This document shows positions 36,243-46,200 of a DNA stretch of 64,000 nt, in pieces. This DNA comes from Acidobacteriota bacterium (GTDB lineage: Bacteria > Acidobacteriota > Terriglobia > Bryobacterales > Bryobacteraceae): contig JANXXI010000247.1 of the NCBI GenBank assembly GCA_025350695.1, positions 1 to 64,000 on the forward strand, read 5' to 3'. Numbering within the stretch: position 1 is the stretch's first letter; each line of letters begins with the position of its first letter. Below the pieces are notes generated by a model. The model was given only the letters and a program-made list of their open reading frames with translations, was not told where the DNA came from and made no database searches. The position numbers were made by a program, and so were the translations under genes.

Positions 36243-39200
36243 ATGCTCGTTATCTGGCCTCGCCCTATTCTTGCGTCCCTTTTTTGGTGCACGGTCACCT
36301 TAGCCGGCCTTAACGCTCAGGGCGTGACCGGCCAGATTTCCGGCGGCGTCACCGATCAAGTTGGAGCCTCCATTGCAGGTGCGAACGTCAAGTTGACGCA
36401 CGACCTGACTTTACAAGTTAAGAGCTTTACTACAGAAGAAAACGGCTCCTTCCTATTTACCAATTTGGTTCCTGGCGAATATACCGTAAGTATTGAAGTT
36501 GCCGGGTTCAAGCAATACAAGCAACAAGCCATCAGGGTGAGCACTGAAGATCGCGTTACTCTTGGGCAAATTAAGATGAGCGTAGGGGATGTTACGAGCA
36601 CTATACAGGTGATCGCCGAATCCTCGCGCGTATCCACGGAAACTTCCGACCGGTCCATTTTAATTGACCGTCAGCAGATTGAAGACACGCCAATCAGCGG
36701 TCGCGATTACCTTGGCATTTTGCGCTCCTTGCCGGGCGTTCAGATGGTTTCCACCAGCGACATGCCGGGCTGGTTCAACACGCAGGACCAAATTGTAAAT
36801 GGCGGCCAGAGCGGTCAATTCGTTGTGACACTGGATGGTGTGGTCAGTCAGGACAGTGGCGCTCCACGCACCGGCGGTTATCTTGCGCCCAACATTGACG
36901 CCATCGGCGAAGTGAAGGTGATGACCTCCAATTACACGGCGGAATCTGGAGCCCGCTCGGGTGGGCAGATGAATGTTTCCATCAGGAGCGGAACCAATCA
37001 ATTCCATGGGTCGGCGTATTACTTCTGGCGGCACGAAATGCTATCGGCCAACGAGTTTTTCAACAACAAGAATTTCACACTGGTGAATGGTGTTCCGACG
37101 GCTTTAGCCAAGCCCCGCTATCGCTTTCAAAACCCGGGCGGCACTATCGGAGGCCCCCTTTACATTCCGGGTCTGAATTTCAATAAGAGCCGCACTCGCT
37201 TGTTTTTCTTTTTCTCGGAAGACTTCCTCCACACGATCACGACCGGGGGTGTCAATAGCTATAACATGCCGACGAAGCTGGAGCGTCTCGGCGATTTTTC
37301 GGAAACAGTGACCACGACGGGCCTGAAGATTTCAATTAAGGATCCCGAGGCCGGCGGAACAGTGTTTCCCGGTAACATCATTCCATCAAGCCGCCTCAGT
37401 CCTATTGGTAGCGCAATGATGAACCTGTTCCCTTTGCCCAACACGACCGATCCAACAGGCCGGCGTGGATTCAACACTCAGTTTCAGTTCAATCGGGAAC
37501 GTCCGCGTGAGGACCGAATTTTGAAGTTGGACATTAACATTGGACCAAGGACAACTTCTTACTTACGACTGATTCAGGATTTCCAGGCCGACCGCGGGGT
37601 GGGCGCCACGCTTAACGGCGGTGGCGGATGGGGGCAGTTTGCCAGCAATTACGACATCCAATCGGCTGGCGCGGTTTACACCGTCATCCATACCTTCCGG
37701 GCCAATCTGATCAACGAAGCATCGGCCGGCGTCAACCGCGGTACGCAGAGCACTTATGCCGCCGATCTAAACAAATTCAAAGCAGTGAATGACCTTTCGG
37801 CGTTGAAAGGGCCTGACGGCAAACCGGTTACGCTACCACGCTTCTTTAATGCCAATTACTTGAACATTCTTCCCAACATCAGTTTCGGATCGAATGGAGC
37901 CCAATCGGCAGGACAGGGGGCCACCGCGCCTCCTGGCTTCAGCTTCGATAGCCGTTGGCCTTTCCATGGCACCGATCAGCTAACAAATATCACGGACAAC
38001 CTAACCTGGATTAAGAAGAATCATACTGTCAAAGCCGGTCTATACTTTGAACACAATTCCCGCAATGTCAGCGTCTATTCCACTTATAACGCCGCCGGGT
38101 CTTATTGGTTCGGGTCTGACACGGCGAACCCGTACGACACAGGATATCCTTTCTCAAACATGATGCATGGCACGGTGCAAGCCTACGGCGAGGACAACGG
38201 CAAGCTGGTCAACCATTCGCGCTACAACCAGGTGGAATGGTTTGTGCAGGATACTTGGAAGGTAAACCGGCGACTTACTTTGGACTTAGGGATTCGCTTC
38301 CAAAAAGTACAGCCGACTTACGCACAAGGCGCCACACTGGGGCTGTTCGACGGAAAGTCATATGATGGCAATAAGTCCGGTCAGTTGCTTTTCCCCGCCC
38401 TGGTTGACGGGCAAAAGGTTGCGCTGAATCCGAAGACGGGCGCTACCTACCTGTTCGCGCGATCTACGTCCTTCGACCCGGCCTCTTATCCAACTAATGG
38501 TCTTCCCTATTCGGGTATCGTCCAGTACAACAGCAAATTCTTCAACACCCCTCCAGTGCTTTACGGGCCTCGCCTTGGCTTTGCTTGGGACGTATTTGGT
38601 AGAGGTAAAACGGCGGTTCGCGGCGGTTTTGGAATCTTCTATGGAAGGGCGTACGGCGTGGATACGATTGGCGCGACAAGTTCAGGCGTAGGGCCAATGG
38701 CGGCCCCACCGGCGTTCCGGGCTCCAATTTACTACAACACCAATTTCAGCAACCTGCTTTCCACTCAAGGATTTTACGGATCGCAAAATGTAAATGGCGG
38801 ATCACAAGATTACAAGAACCCCACCACTTACAACTGGAGCTTCGGCATTCAGCAGGATCTGCGCAAGGGGGTAATTCTTGACGTTTCTTACGTCGGCAAT
38901 GTGTTCCACCATGGGTTCGGCTCGGCGAATGATGCGAATGCCGTGGCGCCCTACACCACTTGGACGCCCGATGGCGGGGCCAACAAACTGTATCTGGATC
39001 CGACTAGCGCAAGCAACGGCACGGCGGCATTCTACGCCGCCAACTTGATCCGCTCTCAGAATAAGTACACAGGCTACGGATCGATCGCCACTTACACCAG
39101 CCTTGGCGAGTCTTCTTACAACGCGCTGCAGACCCAGATCAACAAGCGGTTCAATCGGCGATATCAGTTTAGCGCCAACTACACCTGGTCGAAGACCATC

Positions 39201-39863
39201 ATCTTTGCGCATCAACAATGGGTGGATGACAATTTAACCAAGAACGTGATCAACCGGCCGCATGCCGTGAATCTGAACTTCGGCTACGACATCCCCAAGG
39301 GTAGCCGCATGTGGTCGAACTGGTTTACCAAGGGGGTGCTGGATGGTTGGCGTTTCAATGGTGTTGGCGCATTCTTCAGCGGCACGCCATTCACGGTGGC
39401 ATGCACGGCCACCGCCCCGCCAATCGGTTATTGGACAGGCACGCCAACGGGCGGTGTTCCGTTCCGCTGCCAGATGAACGGCCCGCTGTGGCGCACCGAC
39501 GACGGTAAGGCTCCGGGGATCATTGACCAACGGCTCTACTATCCGCTCAATGCGGCCAGTTTCAGCCTTCCCGGCATCCGTTCGCTGGGAATTGGCAACA
39601 CGCCCCCGACTTTGACGTACGGACCGGGTGTGGAAAATATGGATCTGTCCCTGTCGAAGAGCTTCAAGGTGGCGGAACGAAAGACGCTTGAGTTCCGCGC
39701 CGAAGCGTTCAACACGTTTAACCATTTCAACCCATCGAATCCGAATTCGTCGTTGACCTTCAACTTCAATAGTGGGGTACAGACCAATGCTGCGTTCGGG
39801 CAGATTACGGGGACCTCGCATGTGGCGCGGCGCATGGCGGCGTCGCTTAAGTTCCGGTTCTAG
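36243..39863 (+). CDS. Oar-like TonB-dependent receptor 2
   Basis: A 1206-aa outer-membrane receptor. Signal peptide ending LNAQ, carboxypeptidase-regulatory-like domain at about 25-110 (GQISGGVTDQVGASIAGANV), plug domain (DTPISGRDYLGILRSLPGV, EVKVMTSNYTAESGARSGG), long barrel ending SLKFRF. The start is moved from the track's 36180 to ATG 36243, which has AAGGAG upstream. It faces an ECF sigma gene across a promoter region. The ligand is unknown. A hairpin repeat begins 5 bases after the stop. Confidence 0.93.
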   Translation: MLVIWPRPILASLFWCTVTLAGLNAQGVTGQISGGVTDQVGASIAGANVKLTHDLTLQVKSFTTEENGSFLFTNLVPGEYTVSIEVAGFKQYKQQAIRVSTEDRVTLGQIKMSVGDVTSTIQVIAESSRVSTETSDRSILIDRQQIEDTPISGRDYLGILRSLPGVQMVSTSDMPGWFNTQDQIVNGGQSGQFVVTLDGVVSQDSGAPRTGGYLAPNIDAIGEVKVMTSNYTAESGARSGGQMNVSIRSGTNQFHGSAYYFWRHEMLSANEFFNNKNFTLVNGVPTALAKPRYRFQNPGGTIGGPLYIPGLNFNKSRTRLFFFFSEDFLHTITTGGVNSYNMPTKLERLGDFSETVTTTGLKISIKDPEAGGTVFPGNIIPSSRLSPIGSAMMNLFPLPNTTDPTGRRGFNTQFQFNRERPREDRILKLDINIGPRTTSYLRLIQDFQADRGVGATLNGGGGWGQFASNYDIQSAGAVYTVIHTFRANLINEASAGVNRGTQSTYAADLNKFKAVNDLSALKGPDGKPVTLPRFFNANYLNILPNISFGSNGAQSAGQGATAPPGFSFDSRWPFHGTDQLTNITDNLTWIKKNHTVKAGLYFEHNSRNVSVYSTYNAAGSYWFGSDTANPYDTGYPFSNMMHGTVQAYGEDNGKLVNHSRYNQVEWFVQDTWKVNRRLTLDLGIRFQKVQPTYAQGATLGLFDGKSYDGNKSGQLLFPALVDGQKVALNPKTGATYLFARSTSFDPASYPTNGLPYSGIVQYNSKFFNTPPVLYGPRLGFAWDVFGRGKTAVRGGFGIFYGRAYGVDTIGATSSGVGPMAAPPAFRAPIYYNTNFSNLLSTQGFYGSQNVNGGSQDYKNPTTYNWSFGIQQDLRKGVILDVSYVGNVFHHGFGSANDANAVAPYTTWTPDGGANKLYLDPTSASNGTAAFYAANLIRSQNKYTGYGSIATYTSLGESSYNALQTQINKRFNRRYQFSANYTWSKTIIFAHQQWVDDNLTKNVINRPHAVNLNFGYDIPKGSRMWSNWFTKGVLDGWRFNGVGAFFSGTPFTVACTATAPPIGYWTGTPTGGVPFRCQMNGPLWRTDDGKAPGIIDQRLYYPLNAASFSLPGIRSLGIGNTPPTLTYGPGVENMDLSLSKSFKVAERKTLEFRAEAFNTFNHFNPSNPNSSLTFNFNSGVQTNAAFGQITGTSHVARRMAASLKFRF

Positions 39864-39868
39864 TGTCG

Positions 39869-39975
39869 AAAAACGGGGACTGACGGAACAGACAGCCTTT
39901 TTTCGCACGTCACCTCCATAAAACTCAATCCTTGCGATGGCGAAAAAAGATGTCAGTTTCGTCAGTCCCCGTTTT
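39869..39975. repeat. Long hairpin repeat, copy 2
   Basis: 107-bp imperfect palindrome with arms AAAAACGGGGACTGACGGAA and CGTCAGTCCCCGTTTT. It lies 5 bases after the stop of TonB receptor 2 and 18 bases from the stop of the convergent GMC-DUF1080 gene, so it separates two 3' ends and could end transcription from both sides. Confidence 0.92.
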
Positions 39976-39993
39976 CCCGCTTCCGCAGTCCGT

Positions 39994-42753
39994 TTACCTG
40001 ATCCAAATATCGCGGAACGCTATTGGCGAACCCGGGTACGATTGGATCCCGATGAAGCCTCCGGAAACTCCACGCTCCGCGTCTGTGTTGTCGAAGACGG
40101 TAGTCAGTTGCGATGCGCCAGACTCCGTGTCAGTCAACCTCACTTCATAGTGATTGCCCGCCACCACGATGTCATACTGCATCCACACGCCAGGCCTTGT
40201 GGCAGGACCGGGAGTGTAGGCCTGAACTTGTACGTCGCGGCCTCCGGTATGGGTGATTAGATCTCCGGCCGGGATCTTGTAAATGGCCCCAGTGCGATTC
40301 TTGTAAAGACCATCGGGCTCGGGCCTCCGACCGTAATAATCTTTGTTGACATCGCCACGAGCGTTGTCGTCAATCTGGACTTCAAAACCGGAGAAGACAG
40401 CGCTCCAAGCGGGATTTGGGCCAAGAGCGGCTCCCTCGGCGTTCGCCCGCGTCCGTAATGCGGCCGGCAGTCTGCGTAACGGATCGCGGAAGCGGACAAA
40501 GACCCCGCTGTTGCAGTTGGCCGCATCGAACACGCGGAATTGTAACCGCAAGTGGAAATCATCGAATGCCTGCGGCGCATAGTAGAGCAGTGAAAAATCG
40601 GACGAGCCATAGCTTGCTAGTTCTCCGTTCAAGAACGCAAAGCTTTGCCCGCTGTTGGCGGCCCCAGCCAAGCGCCATTTCTTGAATGAGGCGGCTGTGC
40701 CGTCAAACAAAGCAGTGAACCCTTGCGCCACGGCATTAGCAACCTCCGCTTTTGGCAACACGTTCGACTGCAGCAAATCCGCCGTCCGCCGGGAAAGGGC
40801 AACTCCCGTCAGCATCGGATTTGGAGAGCCCAGGCTGGGAAATAACGCCGGAGCATTCACATAACAGTTTGTTGTATCGTGAATGCGGCCGAACTCGTTT
40901 GTCACCGAAGTCGCGGCATCGCTTCCCATCCAAAGTGTGCCCGCGTCGTGATGAGTACTTCCTTCCGCATCGCGCCGGTCATCATAGGGATGCTGCGCCT
41001 GCAACTGCGCCGCCGTGGTCCCGGCCGGCATCGGAACAGTTTTTCCTTCCTTGGTCCCAAGGATGTCGAAGGGCAAACCGTTCGCGAAGATCAACGCAAC
41101 CTCGTCCGCTAACGCATCCATGGCGTTCCAGGTCAGTTTGTCGATTTCCGATTGTGGCGTCACGCTTGTTCTTGTTTTGATATCGGCCAGAGACACCTCG
41201 GCGATGGCGCGGCCGTCTTCAGTTTTGGACGGAGACAAACGCACAAAGCTATCCGGATTATTCGGGGTCATTTCGCCAATACCTCGTAGCGTGATAACGA
41301 CGTGCGTGTCGGTGGCCGTCAGCATGGAGTCCAATTGCTCTGTGTCGGGTATCTTCTTGAAGAGTTCGGCCTCTGAATCCTGCCCTAACTTGCCCAGCCC
41401 GGAGGCCGTGATCTGCAAATGGAAGAAGCGATCCTCGCCGCCGACATTCGCTTTGCCCTTGACGAACAGCGCCGAGGCCTGCAGAGAAGTCCGCGTGGAA
41501 GTGGGCAGAGAACTCAGCGACGAAGTGGGAATGCGGATAGAGAGGTTAGACCGTAAATGGGCCACCAAGTTTTTTCCCATCCGGCTTGCGGCGCGGCCCG
41601 CCAGCGAGTCTTTGAATGTGTTGATCGCCAGGCGCGTACTTTCGATGGCCCCCAAGGCAACCACAACCGTGCTTTGATGACCGTTGGACGACGGCGCAAG
41701 CATGATCAGTTCTTCCTGACCTCCGCTGTCTTTAACTCGCACGCCGGTAACACGCACCCAGTTGTCGGCTTGTGTTTCCGTCACTAGATCCAGCACTCGT
41801 ACTATTGGAACGATCATGATACGCTTGCGTGCGTCGGCCAGCGCGTCTGTGCCATCGGCTTCCCCGGCGGCAACCCGAGCCACTTTGATTAACTCAGGAA
41901 CGGAACTGAATTTGTTGGAAGGGAACAGACCCGGTTCAGCACGTGCCAGCACCGCCAGCGGAGCCTCCAACTTGAGTAGATTCAAAAGGTCGCGGCGCGA
42001 CGTTACATCGGTGGATTTAAGCCCCAGCAATTCTCGAAGGCGGCTGTCGCTCAAGCCCGGGCTGGCCGTGGTGGTAGTGGTGGATCCGCCGCTAGCACCC
42101 GCCGCCATGACCAGATCGCCAACGGCTTCCAAGCTCGCGTAGCGCACTGCGGGATGATCTGGCAGCGCGGCCAGAGCGACAGCGTGAGGCGCCGCGATGG
42201 GAGAAGAGAGCCCATCAAAGAGTTGCCTCCGCAGAGCCGTATGAAGCCGTCCGTAAATAAAATCATTGCTGGCGGTAGCTCCTATTTGATCGCTAGACTG
42301 CCGGAAGTAGGCGTCCTTTAGCGCAGCAACAACCGACGCCGGCCAGTTCTTGAACTCCGCGTTCAGCATTTCCGGGGACCAGCCTCCCCACGCCAACGAC
42401 CTGCCGCCAATAGCAAACATCAATCCTGCATAGCCAAGAGCCGGGTGACTATCCCACGGAGCGCGAAACCCAGGTGCGCCACCTTGGAATGGCATGTTTT
42501 GGACATGCTCAGGAAGGGCGAACGGGCCGGATTCAAGAACAAGGATCCGGCGGCTGTGGGTGGCGTCATTGAGAAATAGTCTAGAGGCGGCAACGGCTCC
42601 AAATGTTCCTCCGCCGATGACAATCACGTCGAATTCGCGTGATTTTCCGGCGATTATAATTTTGGTGCTATCGATCGCTTCTTGCAATGTGTTGCAGAGG
42701 AATCGGCCCATATTGTCGAGCGAAAAGCTCGTCGTCTCAGCTTGCAGTCCCAT
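39994..42753 (-). CDS. GMC oxidoreductase fused to DUF1080 (3-keto-disaccharide hydrolase)
   Basis: A 919-aa two-domain protein. Residues 40-690 are a GMC flavoprotein: FAD site DVIVIGGGTFGAVAASRL, ESGPFALPEHVQ, and the C-terminal active-site region STHHDAGTLWMG with FPSLGSPNPMLTGVAL. Residues 705-919 are a DUF1080 domain (FTALFDGTAASFKKW, CNSGVFVRFRDPLRR, GFEVQIDDN, GPATRPGVWMQYDIV, GFIGIQSYPG). Known FAD-dependent glucoside 3-dehydrogenases make 3-keto-sugars, and DUF1080 proteins cleave 3-keto-glycosides; the fusion suggests oxidation and cleavage by one polypeptide. No signal peptide or Tat motif is seen. AGGAGG lies upstream of the ATG. TonB receptor 3 is upstream on the same strand. Confidence 0.85.
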   Translation of the reverse strand: MGLQAETTSFSLDNMGRFLCNTLQEAIDSTKIIIAGKSREFDVIVIGGGTFGAVAASRLFLNDATHSRRILVLESGPFALPEHVQNMPFQGGAPGFRAPWDSHPALGYAGLMFAIGGRSLAWGGWSPEMLNAEFKNWPASVVAALKDAYFRQSSDQIGATASNDFIYGRLHTALRRQLFDGLSSPIAAPHAVALAALPDHPAVRYASLEAVGDLVMAAGASGGSTTTTTASPGLSDSRLRELLGLKSTDVTSRRDLLNLLKLEAPLAVLARAEPGLFPSNKFSSVPELIKVARVAAGEADGTDALADARKRIMIVPIVRVLDLVTETQADNWVRVTGVRVKDSGGQEELIMLAPSSNGHQSTVVVALGAIESTRLAINTFKDSLAGRAASRMGKNLVAHLRSNLSIRIPTSSLSSLPTSTRTSLQASALFVKGKANVGGEDRFFHLQITASGLGKLGQDSEAELFKKIPDTEQLDSMLTATDTHVVITLRGIGEMTPNNPDSFVRLSPSKTEDGRAIAEVSLADIKTRTSVTPQSEIDKLTWNAMDALADEVALIFANGLPFDILGTKEGKTVPMPAGTTAAQLQAQHPYDDRRDAEGSTHHDAGTLWMGSDAATSVTNEFGRIHDTTNCYVNAPALFPSLGSPNPMLTGVALSRRTADLLQSNVLPKAEVANAVAQGFTALFDGTAASFKKWRLAGAANSGQSFAFLNGELASYGSSDFSLLYYAPQAFDDFHLRLQFRVFDAANCNSGVFVRFRDPLRRLPAALRTRANAEGAALGPNPAWSAVFSGFEVQIDDNARGDVNKDYYGRRPEPDGLYKNRTGAIYKIPAGDLITHTGGRDVQVQAYTPGPATRPGVWMQYDIVVAGNHYEVRLTDTESGASQLTTVFDNTDAERGVSGGFIGIQSYPGSPIAFRDIWIR

Positions 42754-43114
42754 ACGTAATAGACCTCCTGTATTAGGTGCTCCACACGTATATCACAGAT
42801 AATCGCCGTACGAAAGCCCCGCATTTGGGGGGTGAGCTTTGAGATTTTCCGAATGGATGAATTGGAATGTTCCAAAATTCGCGTGTAAGTGGAGACGCCG
42901 TACCCTACTTCTTGAACAGCCGCGCTGTAACCTGTTTGTGGATGCGACTGCTGAAGAAAGTGCAAAACTGAGGACGAGGCCGAAAAGATGTTCCTGCAAG
43001 GGCAACCAGGCGGTGGATACCTTCGAACTTTTGTCCGGTTGTGCGGCAAGCGTAGTCGCTGTTGGGTCAATGGAAAGGCGCGTGGACCATTCCGGCTCAT
43101 CCGCCTTTTCATGG
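42754..43114. other. Gene-free region upstream of the GMC-DUF1080 gene
   Basis: This stretch must hold the promoter of the GMC-DUF1080 gene unless it is cotranscribed with TonB receptor 3. No clear -10/-35 pair is seen. The small ORFs here (for example 42839-43129) cross the hairpin repeat and show no recognisable protein. Confidence 0.4.
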
Positions 43115-43223
43115 AAAAACGGGGACTGACGGAACAGACAGCTTTTTTTCGCAAATTACCTTTCAGAAAAATCAACCGCTTGCGATAGCGAAAAAAGATG
43201 TCAGTTTCGTCAGTCCCCGTTTT
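43115..43223. repeat. Long hairpin repeat, copy 3
   Basis: 109-bp imperfect palindrome with arms AAAAACGGGGACTGACGGAA and CGTCAGTCCCCGTTTT. It lies 16 bases beyond the stop of TonB receptor 3 (minus strand), between that gene and GMC-DUF1080. Confidence 0.92.
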
Positions 43224-43239
43224 GCACGAACTACCGCAG

Positions 43240-46200
43240 CTAGAAATCTACGCGGAGAGCGAACTGGAACACTCGCGGATTTCCCTGCGTTCCAGTAAAC
43301 TTCCCGAACGTGGAGGGCGGTACCGGGGCTGTACCGCCAGGCGTTTGCGAAGTGAATGGATCGCGAACCAGGCCGAAGGTCGAAATGCCGGTGAAGTGTT
43401 GCGTATTGGTCACATTGAACGCTTCCGTGCGGAAGGTCAGCTTGATCTTCTCAGTGATAGTAAAGCTCTTGTACAGGCCTAGATCGATGTTGAACAAACT
43501 CGGAAGGCGCAACACATTGCGGTTTCCGTATTCACCCGGATTTGCGTTGCGATAGCTTTGGTAGGCATAGGTTGGATCGCTGAACAGGTTGGGGTCTCCG
43601 GTGCGGGTTGGGTTCGCTTTTAATTCGCGAATCGCTACACCGTTAGACTGCGAGTTGAAGTTCGTTGCCCATTGACTGGAATCGAACGGCTGGCCGGAAG
43701 GTAGTCCGGACGCCCAGCGGAAGATACCAGTTGAGGTCCAGCCGCCCAGGATTGCCTGTTCCACGCGATTGGCGTTGCCGAAGAACATCTTGCCCTTACC
43801 GGACGGCAGTTCGTACAGGAAGTTCATGTTGACGTTGTGGCGGATGTCGAAATTCGAATTGGCGCGGTTGACGTTCAGATCGAACGGATTCTGCACGAAC
43901 GGGGAACCGAAGTTGCCAGTCACACTCGTATTTTGCGCACCAGAGGCGATGTCGATTGAGTGCCCGGTGGTGTAGTTCAGATCGAACGAGACTCCTTTTT
44001 CCAAACGCTTGCGAAACGAGAATTGCGCCGAGTGGAAGTCGGAGGTACCCAGCGTGGAGAATGTGGTAAGGGCGCCGTATTGAGGTTGGTAGAACAGTGG
44101 ATTGGAAGTGGGACCGCGGAGATCCCATATGTCTTGAACCGTTGTGTAGTCGGTGGTGTTGTTGCCGCCCACTACCGTGCGCGCGATGCGGCGGTAAGCG
44201 GCTTGCGTTGCAGTCAGACTCACCGTCTGACCTAGGAAAGTCGCGTTGCCTGCCAACTTCGGCAGCATGTTTTCAAAGAAAGGAATGTTACCTACCGCGG
44301 TGATCGGCGTGACCTTATCACGCAGGTCGATCAATTGCCGAATGGAGGTGTACCAATCGGCGCCAGACTTCGGATCCTTGATGTTATTCGGAGTCATCAC
44401 GTCACGGCTAAGGAGCAGCGAGCGCGCGATGCGTCCGACATAGGCGGCTTCAAACGAGAATCCACGCCCCAGTTCCCGGGCTGCGCTGATATTAAATGCA
44501 TGGTTGTAGGGCGTGGTCAGCTTGTCGTCGAGAGACGATTGGATGCGTCGGCTGGAATCCGCGGGCTGGCCGGAAGGAAACGCCAGGCTGGATGGAATGA
44601 TAAGTTTGGGTAAGTTGCGTATCTCCTGATTTAGGCCAGTAAACAAAGGGGGAAGATTCGTCGTTGTATTGAAAGTATTCGCCGAAATCCCGGCTGCGGA
44701 AGTGAATCCGATGGCGTTGACGGCATCGAAGTTGACAGCCAGCGCGCTACCAATACGGTCGTACACTATGCGGTATCCGCCGCGCAGCACCATCTTCTTC
44801 GAGAACTGCCAGGCAGCTGAAATCGACGGGGCAAAATTGTTCCAATCCTGGGAATAGAAGCCAGGCTTACCGTTCGCCTTTCCCGAGTAGTCCAGAGTGA
44901 GCAACCCATTGTAGGGGACGCCACTAGCGGAACCGGCAACACGTTGGTCAAAAAAAGTGCTGAGGCTGGTGGTTGGGGCAACCTGATAACCAGTGGCCTC
45001 GTAAACCGGGGTGGACGTGGACCAACGGACACCAGCATTAATGGTGATGGTGGGACGAATGCGCCACGAATCCTGGATATAACCCTCATACTCCTCGGTC
45101 TTAAAGTTACGCGCGACGCCTGTTCCTGGAGCCTGCACCTTACCGCTGCGATCATAGACGAGGTTGGCGGTGTATTGAGGAAGGCGTCCTATCAACGCCC
45201 CCAGGGCATCGCGGGTATTAATCGCCGACCTTGATGCGAGGTTCGGGAAAATATTATTCCCAGCGGCATCGAGATACAGGCTATCTCCCGAGCCCTCGTA
45301 GAAGGATGGGTTTGTTGTTAACGCGTCGTAGGAGGCGCTGTATGCATTCCTGTTGTTGGAGATCCAGCGAAAATTGACGCCAGCCTGAACGGTATGCTTA
45401 CCCTTGCTCCACGAAATGTCGTCCACGATGTTATGAACCGGCGTCGTGCGCACTCTGGCGCGTGAGAAGTTCAAGGGTTGGAAGACGAAGCGGAAAACGA
45501 CCGAGTTCTGATTCGAATCTCCGCCCGTGGTGATTGCGTCACGAGTTATGCCGTAGCGGAATGAATTAATAAGGTTGGGCGAAACCGTCCATGATTCGCT
45601 GACGGCGAGACCGCGCGGATGGGCCCAGGTCTGCACCTGCGCCGTGTCTGGGAAGCGGGAAGTGCCGGTGGAAACATCGTTCTGGTAGTTACCGCGGACG
45701 TTGAGGTTGTGTTTCGAGTTCAGAATATAGTCAACGCGAGCCGTTGCCGTTGCTTGCCTCACAGGGGTTGAGGAATTGAAACGGAGGCCGCTTGTATTCA
45801 ACCCGTCGCCCACGGTGGTGTCATTCGCGGAATACTTCGCCGCGGCAGCCGCAAGAATGCCGATAGTGGCGTTGTTCGTTCCCGGGTCCACTTTGTTCGA
45901 CGCCAGATAGGCGGAACTGATCTGAGCACGGTTCAGGCAGGTAACACCGGAAGGAGTGCCTGCCGGGCAACTGGGGTCGCTCGCGCCATTCGCCGAAAAA
46001 TACCGCACGATACCCTGGCCCAGCGACGGTAGCGGAACCTGGTTGACCACAACCGAGCCCTTTGCTTCACGGAACTGTTCATAGTTGAAAAAGAAGAAGA
46101 TCTTGTCTTTCTTGATCGGACCGCCGATGGACCCGCCAAAGTTGTTGCGCAGCAGCTTGGGCCGCTCAACGCCGGCCTTGTTACTAAACCAATCATTGGC

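Noticed and set aside
39932-40260. ORFs beginning in hairpin repeat copy 2 (MSVSSVPVF type)
   Set aside because: The first codons are the right arm of the repeat; the rest is antisense to GMC-DUF1080. Copies 1 and 3 give similar false starts.
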